A stretch of 64,000 bases of DNA from Chitinispirillaceae bacterium (GCA_016929595.1 JAFGIN010000021.1:38094-102093), one strand, 5' to 3'; shown: positions 1-9,753, counted from the first letter of the stretch. Numbers and translations are program-made. The notes: generated by a model from the letters alone, not told the origin.

Positions 1-1
1 T

Positions 2-3000
2 AAAAACAGAGGTGATGCATTCATCAGATTCAAGATTAAAGGAAAAATCGGTGGAGAACGATGTTTCATCGGGGTTGCAGACAATGACATAAATTTGAAT
101 ACACGTACAGAGGTCAAATATTACAACACCGATTACTTTGATATCACTGAAAAGTGGCAGGAAGTGATCTGCCCACTGAAAGGATTTACTGATGAAGGTG
201 AACACCTGCTTGCAAGAGAAAATGTTAATGAGTATGACAAAATTGACTGGAGCAAAGTCTCTTCTGTACGATTTTCAACAGAAAAGGAGATGAATTATGG
301 CCGTTCAACCAACAGGATATCTACCATATTCATAGATGATCTTGAAATCGTAACAGATCCGGCGATAAAGCAGCCTCAAAGACGTTTTACTCCCTGGAGA
401 TACAACCCTGAGGTTATCAGCGGGCCTGCAGATACGAATTATGATTCATCAAATACCTTCTTCTCGTGGCTTGATTCCAGACTTGCACCAAAGACATCTG
501 TTTACACCTACGGTTACCCTACCGATTTTTCAGTTTTTAATCCTGTCAATGAAAGTAATGCTGCAGTATTGGCTACATTTCAAAATGACAGGGAATGGAG
601 TGGAGTAACTCTTTACAGAAATAATTCAGGGGCAATGGATGTCACCCCATGGTACAAAACAGGTGGCATCGAGTTCCATGTCAAAGGTACTTATGGAGGA
701 GAACTATTCTATATCGGTTTACTTGATGACGAATCCGACGGTATCGACAAAAAAGTACAGAGCAGGATTTCAAGCAGAACAGCGGTAAAAGTTACAAAAG
801 AATGGCAACGGGTTTTCATACCATTTTCATCATTTGAAAGTATCGGACGTTGGTGGAATTCAGAATCGCACTATGAAGGTGTCGGAACGCTTGACTGGTC
901 AAAAATTTCAGAGATCCGTTTCTCGATTGATTTATATGCTAATAAGCCAATTCTGAAAAGGCCTGATGAACCGGTTACACTATATTTCTCAAATATCCGT
1001 TTTATCAAAAAGTCAGATGTAGTTTCAAATGAACTTTTCTGGGAATCGTTCTCCCCATCCCAGGCAGATCGTTTGATTGAAGATTTCAATGCGTACGATC
1101 CCTCAAAAATCTCAATAAATATCGAACCAACTTCCACAATGGAAATCAGTATGGCGGAAAATGCACAAGACAACAGCAATGCCGTCAGGATGGATTACAA
1201 AATCGGTCTCTGGGGATCAGCTGCGTACAGTGTCCCCAATGACTCACAAAAATGTGACTGGTCTGGGCATAATGCAGTCTCTTTTGATTTCTATTCAAGC
1301 GAAAAGGGTCAAACTGGGATGCTTATGATAATTGACTCGGGAAGTGAAGTCTGGTCTGCTCATTTTATGGCCACTGGAGGCTGGCAGGTAATCACTGTCC
1401 CATTCTCCAGATTCCGTCAGTTTGAGTGGTGGCAGCCCGATAGTGCATATCTCAATGGTAAAATGGATTTGAAGGGTGTCAGAACTTTTGACTGGAGACC
1501 CGGAATAACCGGAAGAAAAGGGACTGTCATTATTGACAATATTAAAGTCATCAATTTTTCTCCCGATATGGCCGGGAATAAAAAGAGTATTCATATCAAC
1601 CAGACTGGCTACCTGCCCGGTTTTTTCAAAAAATTTTCTGTTACCGACAGCAATGCGCGAACATTCATTCTTCAAAACAGCAGTGAGCGCGTTATCCTTA
1701 CCAGCCCATTACTTAATGGGACATTCTGGGCGTCATCAGGTCAGTATGTCAAACAGGGTGAATTCAGCGGTATATCACAGGAGGGAGTCTACACTCTTAC
1801 CATACAGGAAACCGGAGAAACAATTGATGTCAGTATTAAAGACACCCTGAGTTCGATCTTCAGAGATGCTGTTCGCATGTTTTATTACCAACGGGCCTCT
1901 ATTGACCTGGAAGAGCCATTCGCCGGAAAGTTTCATCATATAAAAGGGCACCCTGACACTGCCGTAATGTTCCATCAGACTACAAATAAAACCGGTACTG
2001 CAGATGTTCATGGAGGATGGTATGATGCCGGTGATTATGGGAAATATGTAGTCAATGGTGGTATTACATGTTACCGATTTCTGTCGCTTTGTGAGCTGTA
2101 TCCGCAAATCGGCGGGGATACCCTCCAGATTCCTGAATCGGGAAATGGTATTAACGATCTTCTGGATGAAGTCAGGTATGAACTTGATTGGTTCAAGCGG
2201 ATGCAGGACAGTGATGATGGAGGCGTTTATTTCAAAGTCGCTCCCCTTAAGTGGGACGCATTTGTAATGCCTGACAAATCAGATCTGCCCCGTTACATAA
2301 TTGGAAAAACAACCGCATCAACCCTGAATTTTTCAGCGGTAATGGCAATGGCAGGCCGGATATTTAAAAACATTGATAAAAAATACAGTAAAGACTGTAT
2401 CAAACGTGCAGTAGCCGCATGGAACTGGGCGCTCCAGAACCCCGCTGTTAACCAGCCTGCAGAAAACGGCGGAAGTGGCGCTTATAGTGATAACTTCTTC
2501 AATGATGAATTCTTCTGGGCAGCATCAGAACTGTTCACGACAACAGGAAAACAGGTCTATAAAAAATATATCGCCCGTTTTCTCAACCCATCAGAAACGA
2601 TTACGCCGGTTGATTGGCAAAATGTCGGCCTTTGCGGATATCTGACACTTGTAACACATTTTGATAATAACGAAGTTGAGGCTGTAAAGTATGGAAATAT
2701 AATTATCAGAAATCTGGCTGATTCCATTTCCTCATCTGTCGAAAATACCCCATTTGGAACGCCTTCGTCCCTTTTTCTCTGGGGATCCAATGATTTTGTT
2801 TTAAACCACGCGGTTGTCTGTTGTTACGCTTACAAACAAACAGGAAAACGTAAATACCTCAACACCGTAGTGGAAATTGTTAACTACATACTGGGTCACA
2901 ACGCGACCGGATACTCATTTGTAACCGGTTACGGCACTATGTCTCCTTTACAACCCCACCACCGGATCATGAGTTCCGATACCATTGAAGAACCTTATCC

Positions 3001-3193
3001 GGGATTTCTGGTCGGAGGGCCAAATTCTGCCCGGGAGGATGAAGCATCCTGTGAACCGGGAGTCTACTACCCTTTCAAGCAACCAGCCCGATCATATGTT
3101 GATGCTGTAGCGGCCTATGCCTCAAATGAAGTCTGCATTAACTGGAATGCCGTACTGGTCTTTGTACTGGGATTCCTTCAGATGAACAAGTGA
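2..3193 (+). CDS. GH9 family endoglucanase with N-terminal CBM-like modules (5' partial)
   Basis: Secreted glycoside hydrolase family 9 enzyme, expected to cleave beta-1,4-glucans. The reading frame is open from base 2, so the start lies outside the window; TTG at 95 is not the true start. Three similar beta-sandwich modules come first, the first one truncated. Each ends in an I-D-D/N-x-x-x-I/V type strand (near 330-350, 985-1005 and 1525-1545) and they resemble CBM11/galactose-binding-like folds. An Ig-like CelD_N domain begins near 1590 (HINQTGYLPG). The GH9 catalytic domain covers about 1850-3190: it has the nucleophile-side motif GGWYDAGDYGKYV (about 2010-2045), the HHRIMSSD histidine motif (about 2958) and the proton-donor region NEVCINWNA with Glu at 3128-3130. 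The enzyme is complete at the 3' end and lacks a dockerin or a sorting tail. The family call is firm; substrate preference is not visible. Confidence 0.93.
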   Translation, partial: KNRGDAFIRFKIKGKIGGERCFIGVADNDINLNTRTEVKYYNTDYFDITEKWQEVICPLKGFTDEGEHLLARENVNEYDKIDWSKVSSVRFSTEKEMNYGRSTNRISTIFIDDLEIVTDPAIKQPQRRFTPWRYNPEVISGPADTNYDSSNTFFSWLDSRLAPKTSVYTYGYPTDFSVFNPVNESNAAVLATFQNDREWSGVTLYRNNSGAMDVTPWYKTGGIEFHVKGTYGGELFYIGLLDDESDGIDKKVQSRISSRTAVKVTKEWQRVFIPFSSFESIGRWWNSESHYEGVGTLDWSKISEIRFSIDLYANKPILKRPDEPVTLYFSNIRFIKKSDVVSNELFWESFSPSQADRLIEDFNAYDPSKISINIEPTSTMEISMAENAQDNSNAVRMDYKIGLWGSAAYSVPNDSQKCDWSGHNAVSFDFYSSEKGQTGMLMIIDSGSEVWSAHFMATGGWQVITVPFSRFRQFEWWQPDSAYLNGKMDLKGVRTFDWRPGITGRKGTVIIDNIKVINFSPDMAGNKKSIHINQTGYLPGFFKKFSVTDSNARTFILQNSSERVILTSPLLNGTFWASSGQYVKQGEFSGISQEGVYTLTIQETGETIDVSIKDTLSSIFRDAVRMFYYQRASIDLEEPFAGKFHHIKGHPDTAVMFHQTTNKTGTADVHGGWYDAGDYGKYVVNGGITCYRFLSLCELYPQIGGDTLQIPESGNGINDLLDEVRYELDWFKRMQDSDDGGVYFKVAPLKWDAFVMPDKSDLPRYIIGKTTASTLNFSAVMAMAGRIFKNIDKKYSKDCIKRAVAAWNWALQNPAVNQPAENGGSGAYSDNFFNDEFFWAASELFTTTGKQVYKKYIARFLNPSETITPVDWQNVGLCGYLTLVTHFDNNEVEAVKYGNIIIRNLADSISSSVENTPFGTPSSLFLWGSNDFVLNHAVVCCYAYKQTGKRKYLNTVVEIVNYILGHNATGYSFVTGYGTMSPLQPHHRIMSSDTIEEPYPGFLVGGPNSAREDEASCEPGVYYPFKQPARSYVDAVAAYASNEVCINWNAVLVFVLGFLQMNK

Positions 3194-3200
3194 TTTACAG

Positions 3201-3236
3201 GTGTCTGCATCTGCCAGATGCAGACACATTCGTTTT
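3201..3236 (+). terminator. Rho-independent-like terminator after the GH9 gene
   Basis: A perfect 12-bp stem (3201-3212 with 3216-3227) around a 3-nt loop lies 7 nt after the GH9 stop codon and is followed by a short T-rich stretch ending TTTT. The T-tract is interrupted, so efficiency is uncertain. Confidence 0.7.
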
Positions 3237-3495
3237 ACCTCAACACCACCATTATGCAGGCTGCTATTTAACGACCCCGTTTTTAACCCCGTTTTTACAA
3301 CATACCGTTTACTTTCCCTATGCACAAATAGTATTATATATATATGATATATAAAAAAGATATAATTTAAGAGCTCCGTTTGTATCACTAAAGCATAACC
3401 ATTTATATTTCAATTGGTTACCAAGTTTTATTCTTACGGCACACTATTTGTATATGTATCTCCTGAACATCGACAGACCTGTAAAGGAGTATCTT

Positions 3496-4293
3496 ATGAT
3501 AAAAAAATTTGTTACAACAATAGCACTGAGCGCACTTTTTTTTACACTGAGCGCTACAGACAAAGAAATTGATGATTCAAAAAAGCTGGGAGGATCAGGA
3601 TATATCGGTATTGGAATGATAAGACTCGATCTGGATCCCCTGGAACGAATTGTTGAAAAAGACCTTAACCGATCAGGATTTGAATTCGACGACAACAGGT
3701 TTATGACAGTGACTCTGGGGGGATTCTTCGGTCCCCGTCGGAACGGTTTTCGCATCGGCGCAGCAGGGACATTTGGATATAATACATTGTATAGCGAGCC
3801 ATGGAAGGGTATTGTCAGTGACTCTGAATATGTAGCACTTCATCCCGATAGTCTTGCGGACTCTATTGTACAGCTTCATAATATTATTACCATTGGAGGT
3901 CTGATCGTTGAAAAGAGTTTCAGTATTCCAGGAAATGTTTCCTTTTATGCTGGTGGAATGATTGGCGGTGGAGCACTGGTTTCCGTAGCTGATTATAAAA
4001 TTGCAGATGACGGGTTCACAGATATCGATACTGACGATGATGACAGCGGTGACGACGACCCTTATGATTATGATGCCGATAATGACTCAGATGTCAAAAT
4101 TGCTGCAGCAGCACTGTTTGTATTTGAAATTAATGGCGGAGCGAGCTATACGCTTACCAAATGGATGCACATCGGCCTTGATTTTTCGACTACATTTCTT
4201 TATTCCTCAACCGGTTTCAGTTTCAGACAGGGAAGCTTTATGACGGTGTACCCCGGCCTTAAATTCAGACTGATATTCGGGAATGCAGTTTAA
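3496..4293 (+). CDS. Outer-membrane beta-barrel-type protein with Asp-rich loop
   Basis: Unnamed exported protein of 265 residues. The start is set at ATG 3496, preceded by AAAGGAG at 3483-3489, which gives a clean signal peptide (MIKKFVTTIALSALFFTLSA); the reading frame extends further upstream without a ribosome site. The rest alternates glycine-rich and aromatic strands typical of outer-membrane barrels and ends in strands closing with an aromatic/hydrophobic terminus (VYPGLKFRLIFGNAV). A strongly acidic insert encoded at about 4018-4095 holds more than a dozen Asp residues and would be a surface loop that could bind cations (inference). It is a paralogue of the next gene: both share the WMH-[IL]-G-[LM]-D segment and the end [VN]-PG-[LI]-[KR]. 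No specific family is recognised. Confidence 0.75.
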   Translation: MIKKFVTTIALSALFFTLSATDKEIDDSKKLGGSGYIGIGMIRLDLDPLERIVEKDLNRSGFEFDDNRFMTVTLGGFFGPRRNGFRIGAAGTFGYNTLYSEPWKGIVSDSEYVALHPDSLADSIVQLHNIITIGGLIVEKSFSIPGNVSFYAGGMIGGGALVSVADYKIADDGFTDIDTDDDDSGDDDPYDYDADNDSDVKIAAAALFVFEINGGASYTLTKWMHIGLDFSTTFLYSSTGFSFRQGSFMTVYPGLKFRLIFGNAV

Positions 4294-4320
4294 GGGTATA
4301 ACTTTGTAAAGGAGCTATTT

Positions 4321-5382
4321 ATGAATATTTTTATAGTATTATTAATAATTATCAGTTCTGTATTTGCAGCCATCGCAGAAGAAACCGCTGCTGACAGTAC
4401 AACAGCGCCTCTTGATGCAATTGTTCAAAATGATTCAACATCCCGGAACTTACCTGTTGCATATGATTCTTCAAATAGCAAACCCGAGGATAAACAGGCA
4501 CAGGCAACACATACAAAAACGAAGTTGATTAAATCTTCTCATGTAGATTTAGAGGAACAGATCGATACCGAAATTGATGCACTTATAGATAAAATCCATG
4601 AACTGGAGGAAAAAATTGAAAATTTGCGTGAAGCAAAATATGACTCCAGAGCTCAGGATACCATCGATGCCGAATTTATCATTAATAAAATCAATGAAAA
4701 AAGAATACTTTTCACCGAAAAGGTAACAAAATCAAGGGCTCAGGGGTATGGTGGTGGTGTTATAATCCAACCGATGGTTCTTGGTATAAGAATGAAACCA
4801 GTTAAAAATTTTGCATTGAAAAACATCTCTCTTCGACCGTATAGATTCTCCAGACTGGAAGAAAGCTACAGGCCAGTGCTGGTAATGGGTGCATTTGCCT
4901 ATGGTGGTGTTGGTAATGGACTGCGTATTGGATTTGGTGGATGGGGAGGCGATTCTTATTATGAAGGAGAACGCGTGGATGGAAATCTGGATACGGTGAT
5001 GATTCTTAATCTGCACACATCTTTCGGTGGAATGCTCGTTGAGAAGGTGATTCTCCATAAAAACATCAACTTTCTTTTCGGTGGTGTAATTGGTGGTGGC
5101 ACATTTTCACTTAAACGCTCTGTTCAGCTGGATAATGCATTCAATTCACTCAATGACTGGGAACAGTTAGATGATGAAAGTAATTATACAGAGGCAACCT
5201 ATGCGGGCGTGGAAATTCATTCAGGATTTACCGCTACAATACTGCCCTGGATGCATCTGGGGATGGATCTTAATTCACTGTTTTCATTCTCTGTAAGTGG
5301 TTTCAAGGGTCTTGGCAGTCGGGGTTTTACAACGGTTAACCCGGGCATACGCGTAAGAATTGTCCTTGGAAACCTCGGTTGA
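4321..5382 (+). CDS. Outer-membrane beta-barrel-type protein with N-terminal coiled coil
   Basis: Exported protein of 353 residues, start supported by AAAGGAG seven bases upstream. It has a signal peptide (MNIFIVLLIIISSVFAAIAE), then a low-complexity Ser/Thr/Gln stretch, a predicted coiled coil at about residues 75-130 (heptad-like Glu/Leu/Ile pattern), and a C-terminal domain of about 210 residues with glycine-rich strands such as GGVIGGG. The C-terminal half parallels the upstream gene, including the motif WMHLGMDL and the ending TTVNPGIRVRIVLGN. The coiled coil suggests a trimeric or peptidoglycan-spanning part (inference). The gene lies 27 nt after its paralogue and is followed by a terminator, so the two probably form one transcript. 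No named family is recognised. Confidence 0.75.
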   Translation: MNIFIVLLIIISSVFAAIAEETAADSTTAPLDAIVQNDSTSRNLPVAYDSSNSKPEDKQAQATHTKTKLIKSSHVDLEEQIDTEIDALIDKIHELEEKIENLREAKYDSRAQDTIDAEFIINKINEKRILFTEKVTKSRAQGYGGGVIIQPMVLGIRMKPVKNFALKNISLRPYRFSRLEESYRPVLVMGAFAYGGVGNGLRIGFGGWGGDSYYEGERVDGNLDTVMILNLHTSFGGMLVEKVILHKNINFLFGGVIGGGTFSLKRSVQLDNAFNSLNDWEQLDDESNYTEATYAGVEIHSGFTATILPWMHLGMDLNSLFSFSVSGFKGLGSRGFTTVNPGIRVRIVLGNLG

Positions 5383-5400
5383 ACCATACAGATAAAAGTC

Positions 5401-5441
5401 TGATGTAAACCTTTTGCCAGTTTACATCATTTAGTTGTTTT
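5401..5441 (+). terminator. Rho-independent-like terminator after the OMP pair
   Basis: Perfect 10-bp stem, 5401-5410 with 5420-5429, loop of 9 nt, followed by TTTAGTTGTTTT. It separates the two outer-membrane genes from the downstream two-component cluster. Confidence 0.75.
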
Positions 5442-5481
5442 AACGCTTGAAAATTAATTTTAATAGACTATACAGATACTT

Positions 5482-6021
5482 ATGCATGATGGAATAATTG
5501 GTTTAATTCTCTACCTTGCGCACTGGCTCTCCCCTGGTGCAGATGTAGCAGATATTAATATAGAATTTTTACGGGTCCTTGAAAACCGCACTGCCGTATT
5601 TCAATGTCAACTTGAAACATCAATAAACCGGCAGCTTGAGCAGTTAATTGATGCAGGTATACCGCTTCGTTTCAAATTTTCAAATTTAATGGACGAGAAT
5701 GACTCCCTCATATTTTTCCGTACCTTACAGTTTGACATGTCGGATTTTACCTACATGTGGACCGATTCATCCGGAGGACATTGTACGTACTCTGAAAAAT
5801 ACACACTTATTCACCTTGCAATGAGAGATTTCTGTAAATGGAGAATCGAAACACCTCAAAACTCAACTTCATGCCGCATTGAGGTTACCATTCTTCCAAG
5901 CAGAGCCGAGCAGCTTAACAAAGTTATTGATATGAGTAAGATATGGGGACAGCAGAGAGTAGTGCGTACATTTAACCCGGCAAGCCAGAAGAATCGACCC
6001 AGACAGCAGAAAGCAAGGTGA
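5482..6021 (+). CDS. DUF4390-like protein upstream of NtrY-type kinase
   Basis: Protein of 179 residues. The central part (ADINIEFLRVLENRTAVF, then GIPLRFKF and a run of beta strands) resembles the DUF4390 family. Members of that family often precede NtrY-like sensor kinases in proteobacteria, which fits this position 6 nt before a kinase gene. It has a weak hydrophobic N-terminus (GIIGLILYLAHWL) that could be an export signal, and a basic tail. Its function is not established; a role in delivering or modulating an envelope signal for the kinase is inference from position. The start codon is the first ATG of the frame and no strong ribosome site was seen. Confidence 0.65.
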   Translation: MHDGIIGLILYLAHWLSPGADVADINIEFLRVLENRTAVFQCQLETSINRQLEQLIDAGIPLRFKFSNLMDENDSLIFFRTLQFDMSDFTYMWTDSSGGHCTYSEKYTLIHLAMRDFCKWRIETPQNSTSCRIEVTILPSRAEQLNKVIDMSKIWGQQRVVRTFNPASQKNRPRQQKAR

Positions 6022-6027
6022 AACAAG

Positions 6028-7224
6028 ATGTTTAAGTTTTTCAAAAACATTGAAATCGAATGGAAAATACTGCTGCTTGCAATGATTATTCTCCTTGCAT
6101 TCGCATGTCCGTTTCAGCAGTTTTACTTATCTCATTTACGAACAGGTATCAGGCAGAGTACAGATCCCAGTCTTGAATCACTTCTTATTGCACTTGTAAA
6201 ATCCACAGATGAAACTAACCGCGACCAGGCTCTTGAAAGCCTGAAGCGCCATCGTCAGTGGCAGGCTTTCATCCCAATTTTTATCCGTGAACAGCAGCAA
6301 TCAGTCCTTCTTTTTTCATTTACACTCTTTATTCTTATTCTCCTTGCAGCAACTATTACAGTAAAAAAACTGACAAAACCATTAAAGGATCTCTCCAGAG
6401 CTGCAGAGGAGATTGGAAAAGGAAATCTCATTACTATTCCATACAGATCCGGCGGTGCCCTTGGGACGCTTGAAAAAGCTATGAATACAATGCAGAATGA
6501 ACTTGAAAAACTGAGAGAAAAAACAAAAGTACAAGCCATGGAAATGGCATGGAGAGATATTGCGCGTGTGATGGCGCATGAGATTAAAAATCCCCTTACA
6601 CCTATTCAGCTTACTCTTGACAGAATCCAGGAAAGAGTTGACAAGGGTACAACGATTACCATGCCGGATTTATCTAAATTTGTTGATCGGATTGGTACTC
6701 AGGTTGAAAGCCTTGAACGTCTTGTCAATGATTTCAGAAGTTTCGCCCGTGAGCCTGAACCTCAATTGAGCGATGTAGAGATTTCGCCGATTTTTAAAAA
6801 GTTTGCTGATAATCTGGAAGGATCAATCAGTACTTCGGTTAATGGCAATGCATCAGTACGTATTGACCCGCACCTTTTTGAAAGAGTTCTGCTCAACCTG
6901 TGGAAAAACAGTATTGAAGCCGGAGCTACACAAATAGTCGTTAAAATTGAGAACAGGGATTCAGTAATAATGCTGCACATTTCCGATAATGGAAGCGGCA
7001 TACCGAAGGAGCATCTCCAGAATGTCTGGGTCCCCTATATAACATTTAAAAAAGGGGGAACCGGGCTTGGTCTTCCGGTAGTTAAAAGGATCATTGAATC
7101 CATGAACGGAACAATTTCCCTCTGCTCCTCTACCGATAAACAGGATCACGGTACAATGTTTATCATTGGTTTTAAAGACACATTCGCAAACTCGAATTCT
7201 CAGAGAAAGAGCCGCCTGTCATGA
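6028..7224 (+). CDS. NtrY-like sensor histidine kinase
   Basis: Inner-membrane sensor kinase of 398 residues. Order: TM1 about 12-32, a short periplasmic loop of about 60 residues, TM2 about 92-112, HAMP about 113-165, a HisKA H-box MAHEIKNPLTP with the phospho-accepting His at 184, and a HATPase_c domain with N-box (LLNLWKNSIEAG), G1 (DNGSGIP) and G2 (GGTGLGLPVVKRI). The H-box and layout match the NtrY branch, except that the periplasmic sensor is short and no PAS domain is visible. It overlaps the downstream regulator gene by four bases (ATGA), so the two are translationally coupled and probably cognate. The signal sensed cannot be told from sequence. Confidence 0.9.
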   Translation: MFKFFKNIEIEWKILLLAMIILLAFACPFQQFYLSHLRTGIRQSTDPSLESLLIALVKSTDETNRDQALESLKRHRQWQAFIPIFIREQQQSVLLFSFTLFILILLAATITVKKLTKPLKDLSRAAEEIGKGNLITIPYRSGGALGTLEKAMNTMQNELEKLREKTKVQAMEMAWRDIARVMAHEIKNPLTPIQLTLDRIQERVDKGTTITMPDLSKFVDRIGTQVESLERLVNDFRSFAREPEPQLSDVEISPIFKKFADNLEGSISTSVNGNASVRIDPHLFERVLLNLWKNSIEAGATQIVVKIENRDSVIMLHISDNGSGIPKEHLQNVWVPYITFKKGGTGLGLPVVKRIIESMNGTISLCSSTDKQDHGTMFIIGFKDTFANSNSQRKSRLS

Positions 7225-8618
7225 AAATACTGATTGTTGACGATGAAGCAGACATAAGAGAATCTCTCGGCGAAATTTTTACCGAAGATGGATACGATGT
7301 TATATGCGCCGGTAATGAAAAAGATGCACTCACTGCGGCCGGTAGTGGTGTCGATCTTGCCATAGTTGATATAAAACTTGGTGCAGATAACGGTATTGAT
7401 GTATTACGTAAATTAAAAAGCAGCTTTACACATCTGCCGGTTATCATGATAACCGGGTTCGGGACTGTTTCACTTGCAAAAGAGGCATTTCAGATAGGCG
7501 CTCATGATTTTCTGGAAAAACCGCTTCGCCTCATTCAGGTTCGCACAAGTGTCCGCAATGCACTCGAGGGGGTTTCGCTCAAGAAGCAACTTATGCGCAA
7601 AGAGCAACCAATGGTACACTCTCCGATTCTCGTTTCTGATGCAATGAAACAACTTTACGCACAAGCATCCCGACTCTCTAATGTAAGAGAATCCGTGGTT
7701 ATCATGGGCCCTTCAGGATCAGGAAAGGATCTTCTTGCCCGTCATCTCCATTATGAAGGTGTTCGCGCCCAGGGTCCTTTTATCGTTTCAAATGCCGCAT
7801 CTTTACCTGTAAATCTTGCTGAAGACGAGTTTTTTGGACATGAAAAAGGAGCATTCACCGGCGCAGATCGTAAACGGGAGGGTTGTTTTGAACTTGCCAA
7901 CAATGGCACTCTGTTTATCGATGAAATTGGTGATATGGATCTCCAGGTTCAGGCAAAGGTATTACGGGTGCTGGAAAATGGTGAGTTCGTCCGACTTGGA
8001 GCAGGCACGCCAGCAAAGGTAAACGTACGGCTTGTATGTGCCACCCATAAAAATCTTGAATCACTTGTTTCAACAGGCAAATTTCGTCACGACCTGTGGT
8101 ACCGGATCAGTGCGTTTGTGCTTAACATTCCAGGCTTAGACAAACGAAAAGATGACATCATACCGCTCTCAGAGCACTTTTTACGACAGATCTGCAATGA
8201 GCTTTGTATAGAAAAACGATTTACTGATGATGCTCTTGTATTTCTATCTGAGTCAACTTTTCCCGGCAATGTAAGAGAATTAAAGCATCTCATTACGAGA
8301 ACTGCCGTGTACAGTGACTCACACTGCATAAAACGCTCAGATATACAGGCTCACTACACAGGCCATTCCATTATCCAGACTACCCCAAAAAGCACAGAAA
8401 CAGTGCCATTATCAGAATTTTCTTTTGGCCCCGACTTTAAAACCGCCAAACTCCAGTTTGAAAAGGATTATCTTATCAAAGCACTCTGTTCACAAGAGGG
8501 TAATATCACTGCAACAGCACGCCTGATCGGTATGGCGCAGTCAAATCTTTCACGTAAGCTTAAGGAACTGGGTATCGAATATTCAGATGTACACAATAGT
8601 AATCAGGCTACGGTGTGA
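7221..8618 (+). CDS. NtrX-like sigma-54-dependent response regulator
   Basis: Response regulator of 465 residues: receiver domain 1-115 with phospho-acceptor Asp50 (AIVDIKLG) and a conserved Lys near 100; sigma-54-interacting AAA+ domain about 135-370 with Walker A GPSGSGKD (163-170), the sigma-54 contact loop GAFTGA (210-215) and Walker B LFIDEIGDM; and a C-terminal Fis-type helix-turn-helix (ITATARLIGMAQSNLSRKL). It should activate sigma-54 promoters when phosphorylated by the kinase encoded just upstream. Walker A has Asp instead of the usual Glu/Ser/Thr after Lys, a small departure. Target promoters were not identified in this window. Confidence 0.92.
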   Translation: MKILIVDDEADIRESLGEIFTEDGYDVICAGNEKDALTAAGSGVDLAIVDIKLGADNGIDVLRKLKSSFTHLPVIMITGFGTVSLAKEAFQIGAHDFLEKPLRLIQVRTSVRNALEGVSLKKQLMRKEQPMVHSPILVSDAMKQLYAQASRLSNVRESVVIMGPSGSGKDLLARHLHYEGVRAQGPFIVSNAASLPVNLAEDEFFGHEKGAFTGADRKREGCFELANNGTLFIDEIGDMDLQVQAKVLRVLENGEFVRLGAGTPAKVNVRLVCATHKNLESLVSTGKFRHDLWYRISAFVLNIPGLDKRKDDIIPLSEHFLRQICNELCIEKRFTDDALVFLSESTFPGNVRELKHLITRTAVYSDSHCIKRSDIQAHYTGHSIIQTTPKSTETVPLSEFSFGPDFKTAKLQFEKDYLIKALCSQEGNITATARLIGMAQSNLSRKLKELGIEYSDVHNSNQATV

Positions 8619-8790
8619 CATTCGTCTGAATTACAGGTTTATAGGGGTAACAAAAAAATAGATTCCGAAAGTATTCAAGTTCGTGTGGCGCTGTCACCTG
8701 TCCTCCATAGTTTCAACGAAGGCGGACCCCAGACAGTGAACTAACATTAAAACTATCGGAACGTACTTTTGTTAACTACTCTATCATTAT

Positions 8791-9744
8791 TCATTCATTT
8801 TCGAAAAGATCCAGAAAGCGGTCTTCATAGAACTTGTACAAACCCCACTTATCAAGCTCACTCTTGAGTTCCCTGGCTTTTTCTTTATTCTTTTTTGCAG
8901 TAATGAACATTCGCTCGATCCTGTCCATTACATACTTCGGTATATCATCTTTCTCAATCTTTTCTTTTGGAATGTTAATTTCATCTCCATCACCGTTCTG
9001 AAACTCTTCCCCCAGCCCCATAGAACCTGTTGAGAAAAAATCCTTCAATTTTTCTTCAATATCAGCAAACATCGGTTCCGCAGAATCCACATCCTGTTCC
9101 AGCTCCCTTATATCAAATGAAACATTGGTAACCACCGCCAGACACTTTACAATTTCAAGGGCAGCCCGCGGATAGGTCAGGCCACTGGCATACGCCGGTA
9201 TTGTCGCAAGAAGACACACAGCATCAATACCCCGGGCACCCGCAAATCCCAGCATCAACCCATTCAGTCCACTAATAACACCATCAGGCATCGCCCGCAA
9301 TCCCTGCATCTCAAGCTCATTTCTTAATCCCGGGTTATTACATGCATACAACACCTCAGATTTTGAGGTATGACTCATCGGCTGGGGTAATGCTGCAGCA
9401 GTGTAAATTCGCGGTACATTGAGTTCTCTTGCAAGTTCCAGTATCGTTCGGATAACTTCCATATCATGCTCACCTGCATGAGCATTACTCTCGAACAGTA
9501 CAATATCGGGATTATGACGATGATAAAAGATGCTCTGCGGAGTCTCCGGAAAATGTGTCACTCCAGCATTTACAATAATTGAATCAGGTGTTACAAATTG
9601 ACTCATATCAATCTGCGCAAACATCTGTGCGTCAAGTTTCCTTCTAAAAAAGTCCATTGATAATATACCTACATTACCAGCACCTGTCCATGCAGCAAGC
9701 AGTGTCGGAGCCGAATTAAAATGTATTCTGTTTAAAATATTCAT
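8791..9744 (-). CDS. PAC2 family protein
   Basis: Protein of 317 residues resembling the PAC2 (proteasome assembly chaperone 2) superfamily: an N-terminal AAWTGAGNVG motif, a central Rossmann-like core with glycine-rich SGLNGLMLGFAG, and a charged helical C-terminus. In actinobacteria and archaea PAC2 proteins are linked to proteasome biology. No proteasome gene is visible here, so its function in this organism is open. It lies 9 nt downstream of the PRC-barrel gene and is probably co-transcribed with it. The cluster converges on the ntrX-like gene, leaving 172 nt between them. Confidence 0.75.
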   Translation of the reverse strand: MNILNRIHFNSAPTLLAAWTGAGNVGILSMDFFRRKLDAQMFAQIDMSQFVTPDSIIVNAGVTHFPETPQSIFYHRHNPDIVLFESNAHAGEHDMEVIRTILELARELNVPRIYTAAALPQPMSHTSKSEVLYACNNPGLRNELEMQGLRAMPDGVISGLNGLMLGFAGARGIDAVCLLATIPAYASGLTYPRAALEIVKCLAVVTNVSFDIRELEQDVDSAEPMFADIEEKLKDFFSTGSMGLGEEFQNGDGDEINIPKEKIEKDDIPKYVMDRIERMFITAKKNKEKARELKSELDKWGLYKFYEDRFLDLFENE

Positions 9745-9753
9745 TTTTCTCCA

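Noticed and set aside
95..97. TTG at 95 as the GH9 start codon
   Set aside because: The frame is open to base 2 and the upstream residues belong to the same carbohydrate-binding-like module, so the gene is simply cut by the window edge.
3266..3300. Direct repeat of CCCCGTTTTTA upstream of the first OMP gene as a regulator site
   Set aside because: Only two short adjacent copies, about 200 nt before the start, with no promoter between; insufficient support.
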